From an uncultured Eubacteriales bacterium (GTDB lineage Bacteria; Bacillota; Clostridia; Oscillospirales; Acutalibacteraceae): DNA of 64,000 bases. Below are positions 15,001-21,419 of the stretch, in pieces. Below the pieces are notes generated by a model, which saw only the letters and a program-made list of their open reading frames with translations, had not been told where the DNA came from and searched no databases. The stretch is taken from NCBI GenBank assembly GCA_934561055.1, contig CAKTFN010000003.1, forward strand, positions 178,986-242,985, written 5' to 3'. The translations under genes were made by a program, and so were the position numbers. Every line of letters begins with the position of its first letter. Position 1 is the stretch's first letter.

Positions 15001-18000
15001 CGATTGCACTTTCAACCGAATCCTTTGTGAAGTGATCCTTGGTCTTTTCCCAATCATATCCCTTGTGAGCGATTCCGTAAGAATCTGTGCTCCAAAGGCC
15101 GTCAACTTCAGCTTCGGTGAGCTTTTCGTTGAGCTTGTTCATCGACTCGTAGAAGTAATTCGTCTTCTTATCAATTGTATAGTCGGTGAGAAGGTCAATT
15201 ACAAGACCGGTGATTACGTCGATCTTCTTTCCGCCGTCTTCAAGAACAGCGTTAACCTTTTCAACGATACTGTTGATAATCTGAATGTTGCGTTCTCTTG
15301 AAGCAACGTCTTCTTCGGACTCAAATCCGTTTGCTTCAAGAACCTTTCTGATGATGTCTGCGATTGCTTCAACCATCTGAGAAGAAAGGAGCTGACGGAC
15401 GAGAGTAATAAGAAGCTGTCCGGGTGAAGCCTTGAACTTAACCCATGTTCCACCCTGAGTTCCGTCTGCGAAAGTACGTTTGGTCTGAGCGATATAAGCT
15501 TCCGATGAAGAGTCTGCGGCAAGTGACGCAAAGTCAAGAATATCAAACTTGATATACTCGGAATTCTTCTTTTCCGTGTCGGTAAGACCGGAATAATCAC
15601 GGTCAAGAATTGTTGAAAGAATGTCATTGAGAAGAGTCTCAATGTCAAGATACTTATTGAGCAGTCCTCTGATGTCAAGATTGATTGCTCTTGAAAGAAT
15701 AGGATCTGCAATGTCAAGGAGCTGAAGAACCGGAGAGATAAGGTTCTGAACGGCCTTTGAGAAGTCGCTCGTCTTTTCGCCGTTTTCTTCATAAGTGTAA
15801 AGGAAGTATGCGATGTTCGGAATCTTTTCAAAGACTACGGCAATCGGAGCTTCAAGAAGACCCTTCTTCTTTCCGTCCTCGGTTCCGACAAGAAGGTCAG
15901 TGAGTGCGGTGAAGAGAGCGTCAAGCGGAGAAGCCTTCATCGTTGCAAAACGCTTTCCGTTCTTAACAAGGTTCGGATTTGTGTTTCCGAAAAGTTTTTT
16001 GTTGTATTCGTCCTGAGTGAGTTTAACTGCGTCTTCAAGGCCGAGTGCTTCAAGAATCGGAACGAGTGCTTTACCGTAGCCGTCGTTACCCTGAATCTTA
16101 AGCTCGTCTGCAATGGTGATGTCTTCACCGCAGATGAGGAGCGAAAGAAGCGGATTGAGCGGAGCGATGAAGCTCTTAATCATTCCAAAGAAGTTGTTGA
16201 GACGCTGTCTGGGGCTTGTGCTGTCGTTATAAACGATCCATGTCATTCCTTCGGGAACGAACATATCGCCCCAGGTCATGGTTTCCATGGTCTTGGTGTT
16301 GTCTTCGGCCTTAACCTTTGCAAGGCACTTTTCAAACCATGTTGCAAGCTGGCTGTTTGCGAACGAACCTGACTTCGCAACCTTGTAGAAACCGTTCGGC
16401 GTTACGTCGATGTCAAGCTTTGCAAGAACGTTGAGAATTTTTGCGATTGTTCCGTTTGCGTCGCCGAGAAGTCCGCCGAGAAGTCCGGTGTTGATTTCAT
16501 CGGAAAGAACGGGCTTTCCGTCTTCGCCGGTGATTACGTTTCCGTCGGCGTCGGTCTTGGGCTTATATTCATGATCGCCGACAAGAACCGTCATGAGCCA
16601 GTTGATGAATTCGTTTGAAACAATAATTTCAAGAACGATGTCCTCGATTGTGTTAAGCTTGCCCTCGTTATACTTTTCGATTGCGTCGGGGAAAGTTTTC
16701 TGAAGCGTCGGAACGAGGAGGTTCATAAGCATCGGGATGAGCGAAGAAACAACCGTGTCTGCGTTTGCAACTGCCGCGTCTGCCTTTGCAATGCCGGTCG
16801 GGTTGGAGGCAACTCCGCCGTTGTCGTTGAGAACTTCGTTGAGATAATATCCCGTTACAAACTTTGTCGGCCATGTGTCGTCGGCCTTCTTAGCTCCAAG
16901 AAGCTCATCGCCGTTCTTGTTGACAAAATTCTTGTAATTGTTTCTAACCGTGTCGGTATAGCTTGTGAAATCAACGTTGTAATCGTTGAGAAGGCAAACG
17001 AGAACGGCAAGAATGTTATCGGCCTGACCGTCAAGAATCGGTAAAAGAACATCAATAAGAGACTTTCCGGTTGTCGGGTCGGGTTCCATTACTCCTGAAA
17101 GGAGTCCCTTAACAACATAAAGTGTTCCGTCGTCAAGAAGCCATCTGAAGAGGGTGAGAAGCGTGTCGCCCGGATCGGCCTTGATGTGATAAGTGGTTGT
17201 GGTTGTCTTAAATCCGCTGAAGGTGGATTTATTCCATGTACCTGCCGAAAGGAAGCGGTTGACGGGAACGTCAAGAGGAACGTTTCTCGAACCTTCAGAA
17301 ATTTTGTTTTCGGTTCCGTCCTTATCGGTCCAAAGCCATTTAATAAGTGCGTCGCCGAATACATTGTAAAGCGTCTGAGTGAGAAGACCGAGATCCTTGA
17401 AGTAATACTTCGTGCCTTTTCCGTCGTTCTGATAGTAGGCGGCATTGGCCTTTTTCTTTTCAACGGTTTCCTTTGTTCCGTCGGCAAGAGTTTCGGGCTT
17501 TCTCATGAGATATTTTGCGGCCTCCTCATCGTTTGCGGGAGCCGTTTTTGTTGCCGTTGCCTTAATGAGGAGTGAAATGATTCCGTCGATACCGCCCGAA
17601 AGAGCTGAACCGAGTCCCATGTTGTTGAGCATCGGCTCAATCATGCTCCAAACGTCAAGAGTGTAAACCTTAATGCCGAGAGCCTTAAGTTCAACGGTGA
17701 TGTTCTTAAGCTTCGGAACAATCTGATCATACTCAAGCATTCCGAAAAGGTTCGGAAGAAGCTCAAGGATAGTCTGAACGGGAGCCTTAAAGAGCGTGTT
17801 GTTCATCCAGTAGAAAATCGGGCTGAACAACGCTCTCCAGAACGGAACGCCCTTTCCGGTGAGGAAGGTGCAGGAACTGTCCTTCTCGGTTTTGAGTGTT
17901 TCGGCCATCTGATCCTTGGTATAGAAACCGTTCGGATTGGATGAAGATCTTTCCTTAATGCCAAGGAGTTTATAAAGAGGAACGAAAAGTCTGTCGTAAA

Positions 18001-21000
18001 GCGAGTCGCCGGTCGAGTTAATGTTAACCGTAACATCGATTGAACCGATCTGGCCTTTAACCTCGGTTGAGTTGCCCTTAACAAGAGCACCGAGAACTGT
18101 TGCAAGACCGATTGAAGAAGCGGCGAGTGAGTTATAGAACTCGGTTTCGTTTGTAACGTGCCATGCTTCCTTGCTGTCCCAGTTGCTCCAGTCAACAACG
18201 GACATGCCCCTGATTGCCTTCTTATCATCGCTGCTGAGGTTGGAATTCTGCCACTTGTCCCTTGTTGCTTCATCATAGAACGAAATGAGAGTTCTACCGG
18301 TAATAACGTTTCCGCCACGCTCCCAAACCTGAGCGCTCTTCATTGCGTTGATTGCCATCGGATAAGAGCCGAGTCCGTAAGAACCGTTGAGTGCCTTAAC
18401 CCATCTGAGGTCGTAGTCACCTGCATACGGTCCTCTTCCGTCAACCCACCACTGAGCGGGCTGAGTGATAATAATCTGCTTTGCGATATCGGAGATACCG
18501 AAGCCCTGATAGAAAAGTCCGATACCGAGAGCTTTCATTTCATCGGTCATGCTGAAGATTGCATTACCGAGAACGGGCATAACGGTTTTGAACATGAGAT
18601 CCTGAAGCATTCCGCCGTACATAATTCCCTGAATTGTGTTGATGAGGAATTCGGCGAGCGTCTTAACCTGCGTACCCTTTTTATGGGTTACGCCGTTTGC
18701 GTCTTTATAATCATAGTTCCATACGCCAAGGCCGGAAACCTTCTTTCCTTCTTCATCGGCCTTAGCCATGAGTTCATTAAGGAGTGTACCGATATCTTCG
18801 GAAACAAGAATCTTATCGAAATCTTTAACAGCAGCATCCATGAGAGAACGAAGCTGGGTTGAAGAAATCTTTCCGGAAGTGAGGCCGATGTCGTTGACAA
18901 AGTTAACTATCTGCTCATAGTTAAGTTTGTTCATAGCGGTGACCCACTTTTTGTCTCCGCCGAAGCCTGCTTCAAAGAGCTTGTTAAGAAGGTTATAGTC
19001 TCTGTCTTTGCTGCTTGCAACTCCGTTAATAAGTTGCTTAAAAGCAGCCTTATAATCTCTTGCCTGCTTATCATATTTATCGGCTTCGTTCCAGAGGGTA
19101 ATAACCTGATCAACGGTTACGGTTTTTCCGTCAGCCGTTGTGAATTCGTTGAGCGAACCCATAAAGCTGCGAAGAGTACCCTGGCTCATTTCGATTGCGT
19201 CGTGAGCCTTGATGATTGCTTCATAGTTACTGTAACGAGCGCCTTTTGAACCGCCTTCGCCTGCATACTTAATAACAAGCTGAACCTGTTCATAAATTCT
19301 GCGTGCGGTTCTCTGCTGAATTGTCTTAAGATATTCTGTGTATGAATCGATTCCGTCGGTGAAGACTTCGTTATAAATTTCTGTCTTGTTCGGATCGTTC
19401 TTAAGAGCTTCAACGCGGTTGTAATAACCTTTGAATTCTTCATAGTAAGCAGTGAGGTCGCTTGTTCTTCTTCCGTCAAGGATTGTGGACTTCATAAGTC
19501 CGTCCATCTTGGCCTTAAGCTGATAGAATTCATTACCTTCAACGTCAAGACTTACGGCTTTGATTTTATCAAGAAGCTGATTATATCTTTCAGCCGAAAC
19601 GTTCTGCTTGCGAACCGAGGAAAGAGCCTTGTCAACGCCGCCGGTTTCTGCAGTAAAGCGAGGATCGCTGAACGGAACGAAGAAGAGAATGTCAGAGTCA
19701 ATCTTTCCGATGAGTTCATAAGCTCTCTTGAGGAAATCCTTTGCCTTTGCTTCGTCTTCCGAACCCGGCCATGCGGTTGCGGCGTCTGCATCACCGTGGT
19801 CATAGGTCGGAACGGTTTCACCAATGAGGTCAGTGAGCTGGTCGCCATAAGCAGCTTCGCCCGAAGCATACGGACCGGTTGCGTAACGCTGAGCAACAGC
19901 TACTTCAACACGGCTGACATAGTCCTTGACAGTTGCTCTGTAACCGTCGGGAAGTTGCGCCTTAACCTCGTCGGCAATGATCTTGCTTGTGTCGGTCGGG
20001 TTCTTAAGGTTATCAAGCTCGTAAATTCTTGTCATTACGGCATTGTAATGCTCACGCATAGTCTCGGCTATTACGGTTTTGTCTACGAGATCAAAAGTCA
20101 TAAGCGCATTGAAATCTTTTACGAAAAGATTTGCGTATGCCTTATAAAGAGCGGTCATCAATCTTCCGTTGATCCACTCCTGAGCCTGAGCATATTTATA
20201 ACCGGTTGCCGGCTTAATATAATGATCCCAAATTTTTGCCGCCTTCGTCTGTGCGTCATCGGTAGTAAGGAAAATACCGGAGGAGCAGATTGCGACTGCA
20301 TCCGCATACTGACCGAGAGTTGCACCGCATGAGCCTTCACCGTCAACGAGCGCAAGAAGCTCGTCGTCGCTCATGTTGTCAAGGTCAAGCTTGAACCATT
20401 CACCGAATTTTGCACGGCATGTGAGGACTGCATTCTTAATCTGCGTAATGTTCTCACGGATTTCTCCGACAGCGGGTTCGTCGGTGAGGGTACCGCCGGT
20501 GACGCCGCCGTCAAAAGTAACTTTGAAGGTTGCGTCATGATAGTTACGGTCGGTCTCCATTGCGTCGGCAGTATCCCACGCAAGAATGTCATAGCCGGGC
20601 TTGACTTCAATAGTCATAGGACCACCGGTAGTGCAGTTATAGTAATCAAGAACTGCCTTATAATCCTTTTCGGCAATGGGGCTGCCCTCTGCAACACGGG
20701 CTTTCGCTGCCGCAAGAAGGTCGTTGTAGATAGCGGTATAAGTTTTACCGCGTCCTTTTCCGATTGCATACTCATACCACGCACGTGTTACATTGTACCA
20801 TGCGCTTGTGTAGGTGTCCACCGCAACGGTCATTCTCTGTCCGCCGGCCTTGTTCGGGACACGCTTTGCGTCTCCCGACTTGATGGACTCCATAAGGTCA
20901 TCATAATACGTTTCGATTGCGCCGGTGACAGAGCTGACGTCAGCCGCAGCGATAACGCTGAAGCAAACAGACATGCTTGACACAATCATGATGACTGCGA

Positions 21001-21034
21001 GGATGCAACTCAGAAGTTTTTTCCCAAGTTTCAT
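1..21034 (-). CDS. Giant secreted repeat protein, partial (C-terminus beyond left edge)
   Basis: One uninterrupted reading frame of 7,011 codons begins at ATG 21034 and is still open at the window edge, so the protein exceeds 7,000 residues. The start has a strong ribosome site (AAGGAGG, 21043-21050) and a signal peptide (Lys-rich N-terminus, hydrophobic core about residues 8-29, AAA-like cleavage near 31), so it is exported. Residues about 32-1000 form a mainly helical non-repeated region. From about 1000 on, a unit of 494-760 residues recurs about ten times. Its landmarks are a GxxGYxxxxxPLLEALG-like motif (near nt 17975, 16060, 13895, 11615, 9530, 7480, 5455, 3735, 2040, 560), then xPVxxIxxxLPxLxYFIxSDG, xNLxAPxxxL and hydrophobic-helix-rich blocks. 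These alternate with polar segments such as YTYxxG and DxDGN. Cysteine is very rare. I recognise no family. A surface or adhesive role is only inference from size, export and repeats. Confidence 0.9.
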   Translation of the reverse strand, partial: MKLGKKLLSCILAVIMIVSSMSVCFSVIAAADVSSVTGAIETYYDDLMESIKSGDAKRVPNKAGGQRMTVAVDTYTSAWYNVTRAWYEYAIGKGRGKTYTAIYNDLLAAAKARVAEGSPIAEKDYKAVLDYYNCTTGGPMTIEVKPGYDILAWDTADAMETDRNYHDATFKVTFDGGVTGGTLTDEPAVGEIRENITQIKNAVLTCRAKFGEWFKLDLDNMSDDELLALVDGEGSCGATLGQYADAVAICSSGIFLTTDDAQTKAAKIWDHYIKPATGYKYAQAQEWINGRLMTALYKAYANLFVKDFNALMTFDLVDKTVIAETMREHYNAVMTRIYELDNLKNPTDTSKIIADEVKAQLPDGYRATVKDYVSRVEVAVAQRYATGPYASGEAAYGDQLTDLIGETVPTYDHGDADAATAWPGSEDEAKAKDFLKRAYELIGKIDSDILFFVPFSDPRFTAETGGVDKALSSVRKQNVSAERYNQLLDKIKAVSLDVEGNEFYQLKAKMDGLMKSTILDGRRTSDLTAYYEEFKGYYNRVEALKNDPNKTEIYNEVFTDGIDSYTEYLKTIQQRTARRIYEQVQLVIKYAGEGGSKGARYSNYEAIIKAHDAIEMSQGTLRSFMGSLNEFTTADGKTVTVDQVITLWNEADKYDKQARDYKAAFKQLINGVASSKDRDYNLLNKLFEAGFGGDKKWVTAMNKLNYEQIVNFVNDIGLTSGKISSTQLRSLMDAAVKDFDKILVSEDIGTLLNELMAKADEEGKKVSGLGVWNYDYKDANGVTHKKGTQVKTLAEFLINTIQGIMYGGMLQDLMFKTVMPVLGNAIFSMTDEMKALGIGLFYQGFGISDIAKQIIITQPAQWWVDGRGPYAGDYDLRWVKALNGSYGLGSYPMAINAMKSAQVWERGGNVITGRTLISFYDEATRDKWQNSNLSSDDKKAIRGMSVVDWSNWDSKEAWHVTNETEFYNSLAASSIGLATVLGALVKGNSTEVKGQIGSIDVTVNINSTGDSLYDRLFVPLYKLLGIKERSSSNPNGFYTKDQMAETLKTEKDSSCTFLTGKGVPFWRALFSPIFYWMNNTLFKAPVQTILELLPNLFGMLEYDQIVPKLKNITVELKALGIKVYTLDVWSMIEPMLNNMGLGSALSGGIDGIISLLIKATATKTAPANDEEAAKYLMRKPETLADGTKETVEKKKANAAYYQNDGKGTKYYFKDLGLLTQTLYNVFGDALIKWLWTDKDGTENKISEGSRNVPLDVPVNRFLSAGTWNKSTFSGFKTTTTTYHIKADPGDTLLTLFRWLLDDGTLYVVKGLLSGVMEPDPTTGKSLIDVLLPILDGQADNILAVLVCLLNDYNVDFTSYTDTVRNNYKNFVNKNGDELLGAKKADDTWPTKFVTGYYLNEVLNDNGGVASNPTGIAKADAAVANADTVVSSLIPMLMNLLVPTLQKTFPDAIEKYNEGKLNTIEDIVLEIIVSNEFINWLMTVLVGDHEYKPKTDADGNVITGEDGKPVLSDEINTGLLGGLLGDANGTIAKILNVLAKLDIDVTPNGFYKVAKSGSFANSQLATWFEKCLAKVKAEDNTKTMETMTWGDMFVPEGMTWIVYNDSTSPRQRLNNFFGMIKSFIAPLNPLLSLLICGEDITIADELKIQGNDGYGKALVPILEALGLEDAVKLTQDEYNKKLFGNTNPNLVKNGKRFATMKASPLDALFTALTDLLVGTEDGKKKGLLEAPIAVVFEKIPNIAYFLYTYEENGEKTSDFSKAVQNLISPVLQLLDIADPILSRAINLDIRGLLNKYLDIETLLNDILSTILDRDYSGLTDTEKKNSEYIKFDILDFASLAADSSSEAYIAQTKRTFADGTQGGTWVKFKASPGQLLITLVRQLLSSQMVEAIADIIRKVLEANGFESEEDVASRERNIQIINSIVEKVNAVLEDGGKKIDVITGLVIDLLTDYTIDKKTNYFYESMNKLNEKLTEAEVDGLWSTDSYGIAHKGYDWEKTKDHFTKDSVESAIENIDYVIQKATPDIVTALIEEGILELPISYDFTSGNGLWKLLQSVINENLFTDDIINLLVNLLSKLFGTMSNMDVILNLIKGAGFDVTVSRFVWSDWCDGTTNASWCKETKKHIPHPNTAGKKTSAFGYITYGFDAGTLSFNTETGKLYAALSGTTEKIEVTWDQIYHNHSYIAYEFDKDGKLVLNEDGTPKKLTEKVIDEATNTEVDKTVPVYDDEGNIIRRDPVYVRTQYSSEYYQKKDSDGKYIYTYKNADGDKVEVGLDYPYQLKKYETKVDGKDVSYDVTPVYDKEGKARWSWGLDSIKIDPATVTDVIQATFTEKKDHFIDGVWEMIKPLAPALAMLTAGIGLDLFDGGLNIEGNNGYENVLVPLLNALGLDGILEYLKNTTGESGKSLLEEMNTGKVNDEKIPEQLLTGEDFHKLVVNADGSFNADGMKKGTATYINYVFNFVEILATHPLATLATALPTLSYFIYGDGLTTLLSNVLIPVTTLTDRIGTKKMRQGEEILDLNLNGIGSGLIDMLATGSWSSFQNALMQYVWIVGEKDDEKNFIKGFNTDTDGDGKLDAFVMDGKIYKAGDIVTASVETLSLTDSLLKFIGSLEFDLSGVLAPKDQQGTLTDEQKKQYSYGVGYFLENAQEIKAQKLVRESEADGISTADKKAKLDEARNIRKDILKDFFRKVAALGDPGDRTSGSDKLVNIDKNGQVTVSRAEILMFIIDFIDANTTIMTILGNILGYDLTDENTDEAALLDVIITNVLNNPEVLVEVIVDLVTTYKVNEPKDLKLIDIAAERHYDFYEDSGYTTLDEAKDAIEKGQDVSEISRVKTSAAIDNLDSLVGTILDLFKDQLLADENGFFAQLGFTKDSDLTLREVVNHLFDNYLFDDDNISSVVSLLFNALGSDNNSQVVNLVVKILQGATEYDISPKTFAESGSDVMAKLINGALKKINEDRPEGKKLSLAKLKWNQVAAQYKEYVYTYETGTGDNKTTHKVYSVDSTLDGEFVTVAKNGEIIGKCEETTKGAVKVSASFAQTQAKDEDGNLLWEDKDGKTYTEAGEGRTEKMVNTTKHLWEVRVHEKWGITTRDGFVDFIWTIIAPFHGIFELLLTGGNLTIYDKINIRGLKGYGSVILPLVDALAISKLNKKDANGNDTTPYLETYYKDYASYDKAIYGEDGVRGNEDDNLKIMLTSLTDAIFALVDSLCDRPVSTIATILPYLARALQSNVLDGIVDNLLAPITTITEKLDAIYSINLLDTIKDLLRNLIKKSNEEAGITTQSLEPQDQVTVKSATAAYALNVIEENESDGKSFAARILKAPAAEEETDPQADAKNSGYTLLDIIWQLIDNVKINGTPLSSIISDTIFYDLAACSWNPAREVEVDGNVVTQSASQISKVTITKNVNGKPTGSISRSEATEFTVDRESVLLEVLNGIVFTDGILNLLKGLLKNDFDLSKYEPTDGTSLDNTDALLAILVNGIFNDPEALERLLVDLLSWYEVEYEPSRTDKKTYDDIKTADPIDYDSIGIDKKQLEKLPSDIDSLLQAIIPAVIPFLPEGTLGNLDLSGENVKEMAKNLIVSLFKDGTTTDKETGKEVLSEGLATKLMTLLVSAIGSNATIGTVINMLPELIDGVDLTLKAFKGAKGSAIDTFFDGCETWADAYNKFKVAKKADITGKEVQTGEGYSYYVVTDADGKVTGRVAFDPATKEIYKLDKDNKLIPVYALDENGNKIPTYEKDGDNYKLDDNGNKIPVKDADGNIVYEVTGEYEKEYDVKLTNANSFGIATYSDVINLITSILTPLAPILRVLLTEDDLVILDGIYFSAGDGYDRFIIPLLEVFGVENIKSKAELAAETVTIDEKTGKKVYDNAKFTSIIVGYIDQLVMKIVSSPVETIVDVLPQLVFFIYSDGLAQGIEQFIAPLTTLIDLVNDVTAKKVTAAGKEYVALDIYGMLLKTINENIMVPNGLATVTDIKGFIDTFLTAEGLENLIIKILEKNSLNIGIEIKDLFKNIVAKTCTIKDVETKRVFTATEKNGKYYVKGAVANRADTLIQIISETILGGTTLETILKSVAPDLDLSEGTTVKTILDAVTGENRYVIFKVLLTYFNNYDVNTMVLEYLSFDKVDYLYETYMDGSMLTQRKLRRAIRKFDKSLLTAIPQLLPMLEENATFKALIDKIGGLKEGMSVKDFVHELLNVYAFNDKTVTTVIGALIGLLGGENLDGTLSTVLPLVKQIVGVDLTPEAFIAATTSDALKAVLEEAYEAAMAGAEAGEGKDYVYETQYKYTYNNGTEDVDYWSTSNTLKETEIDGTKFALTVANDKDGKQITRQSIVKDENGEDKTTAHVVSWAEIANYYKYFKYVTYSVTSVTDEKTNEVTYTYTPEYTYSKTDLASAETGTYTDEAGKTWYGFEQAADDKGNALWKDAAAGIPEAKTDKDGKIVRTTSIFDPNAQTWGVDAAEGFTAKKNAFVSILAGVVTPLEFLFNFLFRGESIKVLANEKNDKGVIEVKGNTGYENAILPLLQVLVSDSSTLVDAKDYMNAKKSETTLTAITEPIFTVLDSICEGPVEYILELLPKLSYFIASNGIQTVLTNLLSPVLALLNLAYPVAGDMVEKLLGKTLEPIIGKYMPTDRTYETFTETDKETGEVKTYKKYSVEDITGIAGENGSNIIRILNDILTGIKVKDSDGNEIALFNGDALKSDFFDQYVSHTITISKRTGNSKEYYWYENAEGKLVKVSSENYNYTEMGEIKKTRYVVDTFTADTADSLVYLLDTVLSEEVVKALASVLKADLNDEENMVSVILNKLIEGESNGLVLTDILTRLFEGYTVTYTRLNGKHIIPNHAAYDKLDDETKKKVEAIPGKLDTVILEALKVAAPMLEKMLSDKRENAYNAAVEQAKKDGKSEEEIAKIQKADADFLEELLAWVASDTKNNATVTAIVNKLLGDKVFTDDMMNTIIGLLVGVIGSFDEKTFNLISQVLEIVADVKLDPQSFAAAVNGEFKNFIGSDSSWKAIAEKYTKYEYTYKTGEKDAEGNDITAKCYGVAGLDGKTANVDEKGIATAATDGKYTLSISYKTVKDAEGKETFELDKDGNKIQATKVICDYANWGIDSKTTFNEKKAAFIDVIGDILTPLFPVLQLVLQGKTLTLVNYGDKKTYQKVSIDDIDDDKNDPNATGNGYIRIQGSKGYEEGLAPILEAFGLSMNNGLMSAAAFNAIDNSKDMLNAVVDALFTLVNKLAASPVNYIAENLAGVLYFLGSDNLYNAVENVLAFVNALLSQIDALYKDEGFRLHLNILKLEDTVKAGKTEKGLISTINDVLANANINFKLSAEMILNLAGMLGDYERFKTVRTSADDSLINNKGEVVDKDGNVIEAKPADGYVTTIKGQEKYFVVELLDFVLKDNVLGSFINTTDASALVKTLIENLTSENAAESVVAILVKLFNKYIVEYKAIKDPDTALVKEAIKYATADKKDGERTVTKAETEKAIKNLDALVNPILDILGMGSVSDLVSKYLYTDNIVNTVVDLLVGLLGNMDEKTWATVTDVLGYVKDIVNVDIKLTPAYYASLSTELRTYITNVLDALNNGKADEEKITLNDLTWAQVAKFYTKYEFTYVIKEATADTKAETATFFGSANDEKVKVDAEGNVTAVAAEYVAQDGEKVYDLIKVFEPKKDEKGNIVTDENGNTVYTDVQSSKVKSDFAWGVDTATDKSAALITAITNLLRPLDFVFELILAGGVYQSDGTTFGKTLGAFREINIMGGSGYNYAVIPLLEALGVKNVKTQAQYNQTIAEGNSPLAYVLEAILSVVDQNKDGIVQYVLSIFANLSYTISKDGLTTIVSNLIAPVSELVKAVKGILPVSVTVDLKGLVEGTDVLKLYTGKDVEANGAEVGVNVDLNASTLEDLVKELIAKYAKSLDLDINFKKIAAQTAKTGDDGNIIYKDSAVDTDWDAIDSKPWGKNIEGDAADTLIALTEMILTPENIQAILDLVGFDINSITNETLRDILDTAIAKPSTLVDTIIKLLNADYTAESIPMVFMYLGYLAYNYSGLEIGGDKATVTASIDKIDKIIGRAVPKVIKVLADQDKPADIIAELYASLGDGATISNVVDYLLKKFAFNDDTLNKLIGLLAGVFGSMDEATFATINKVVNALLKKELTPYSFMKEGTRLEGFFESFIDKSAEGNVGADGKVTEEAKKALTWADVVKSSTVYEYYYVTKNDKGEDVKNAYFNASADASKIAIAADGTITVVAADYEAAEGETVYNLTKVMTTGDKPVHKTAVIPTYEWNVSNKTTFMSVIYELTDVLAPVLDFLFRGGNIELLTPDLTLKGANTYDNAIVPLAKVLGLNIETDSSKFATANDMLKEVVDALFDFINNLENAPISTVLELLGSAGFFIANNGVSTVIKNVLSPVTGLLDIVEAIVPRESVNKLLKQYIKMDLDDIINIAGDRGSALVDLINEKLSGLVVKDGDVNVQVIQILAQDFFVEMSKYVIDCKEVTGSMREDRTLDGTIETKTWTVQKADVLMFVMKSILTPNILAILCKALNLEEGSPLAAIVQNLANKQDSIVDIILMLLNNYEVSYDKFNRADISKVGVDANAPFTFDNIESSLEVIDALIPTVIGLISNGATLEEFINKLVSNADLGNLVMNALVPVLAGLENNKDVDINAILGYVKEFTNIDIKLDPMSFSNKFGSKLVDFLDVPKGATWTEIENAYSQYVYTYTVGETEKTYYSADANLTSVTEGEGENAKTYPLVKKLDENGNHVKAMHSTFDWNIKSINDIVNLACDLLAPFDLLFRVILSGEQIIVLEDPSEERADIRINGGMGYNYSIIPLLEAFGINPITNEEFTALAQKNDGSDIKYVLNALVGLVNDICDKPVETLLKKLANLFYFIGSDGIITVAQNLIAPINEIAKKIDKVYPLAIVIDASEIGKKDGKVLTTYLGKDHKGYGAGITLSVKGADLANLINSLINEITIGGNVINLSLDLDWNRIAAMMAKTVDASKQHGSANTGAELVK

Positions 21035-21092
21035 AAAGTTTTCCTCCTTAGATGAAAAATGTATGTATACTCAACATAGGATTCCCTATAAT

Positions 21093-21207
21093 AGTACCTA
21101 AAATCTCCCCAGGTCACTTCATTTTTTTCGTTCATAATACCCGAAAAAGGGTGCAATACACCCATAGAGACACCTATAACTGTAGTAAGTATAACATTTT
21201 AGGTACT
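21093..21207. promoter_or_regulatory. 12-bp inverted repeat, one arm inside the giant-gene promoter spacer
   Basis: AGTACCTAAAAT at 21093-21104 is the exact reverse complement of ATTTTAGGTACT at 21196-21207. The second arm lies between the -35 and -10 boxes and the first lies about 80 bp into the leader. The transcript contains only one arm, so a protein-binding operator pair (DNA looping) is more likely than an RNA hairpin. Confidence 0.45.
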
Positions 21208-21216
21208 TTATTTCAA
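21188..21216 (-). promoter_or_regulatory. Sigma-A promoter of the giant gene
   Basis: Minus-strand TTGAAA (21211-21216), a 17-bp spacer and TATACT (21188-21193). The predicted start near 21181 leaves a leader of about 147 nt before ATG 21034. The leader contains a short GGGTG/CACCC hairpin followed by five T (around 21145-21165) that could act as a weak attenuator. Confidence 0.8.
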
Positions 21217-21377
21217 TATTTTTTTTAATAGTTTTTGCTTTTCTACATATTGCATATATGCTTTAAGGCTTTTTTGTGTAGATTTACCCTCTGATTTTAA
21301 TGATATCCGGGAATGAAAATTTCTTTTCCCGACAGCTTGTATTTTTGCTTTTCCGGCACACAACATCTTGTAAAACA

Positions 21378-21409
21378 CAAAAAAAGCACCGCTCTTTCGA
21401 GCGGTGCTT
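21378..21409 (-). terminator. Rho-independent terminator of the 2,268-residue surface protein gene
   Basis: Arms 21384-21394 and 21399-21409 form an 11-bp stem (AAGCACCGCTC) with a GAAA loop and a run of T on the minus strand, 10 nt past the stop codon at 21420. It separates this gene from the giant gene downstream. Confidence 0.93.
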
Positions 21410-21419
21410 AATGTTAAAA

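Noticed and set aside
1..21034. Splitting the left region into several genes
   Set aside because: One frame stays open with no stop, no internal ribosome site plus signal peptide, and repeated landmarks all lie in that frame.
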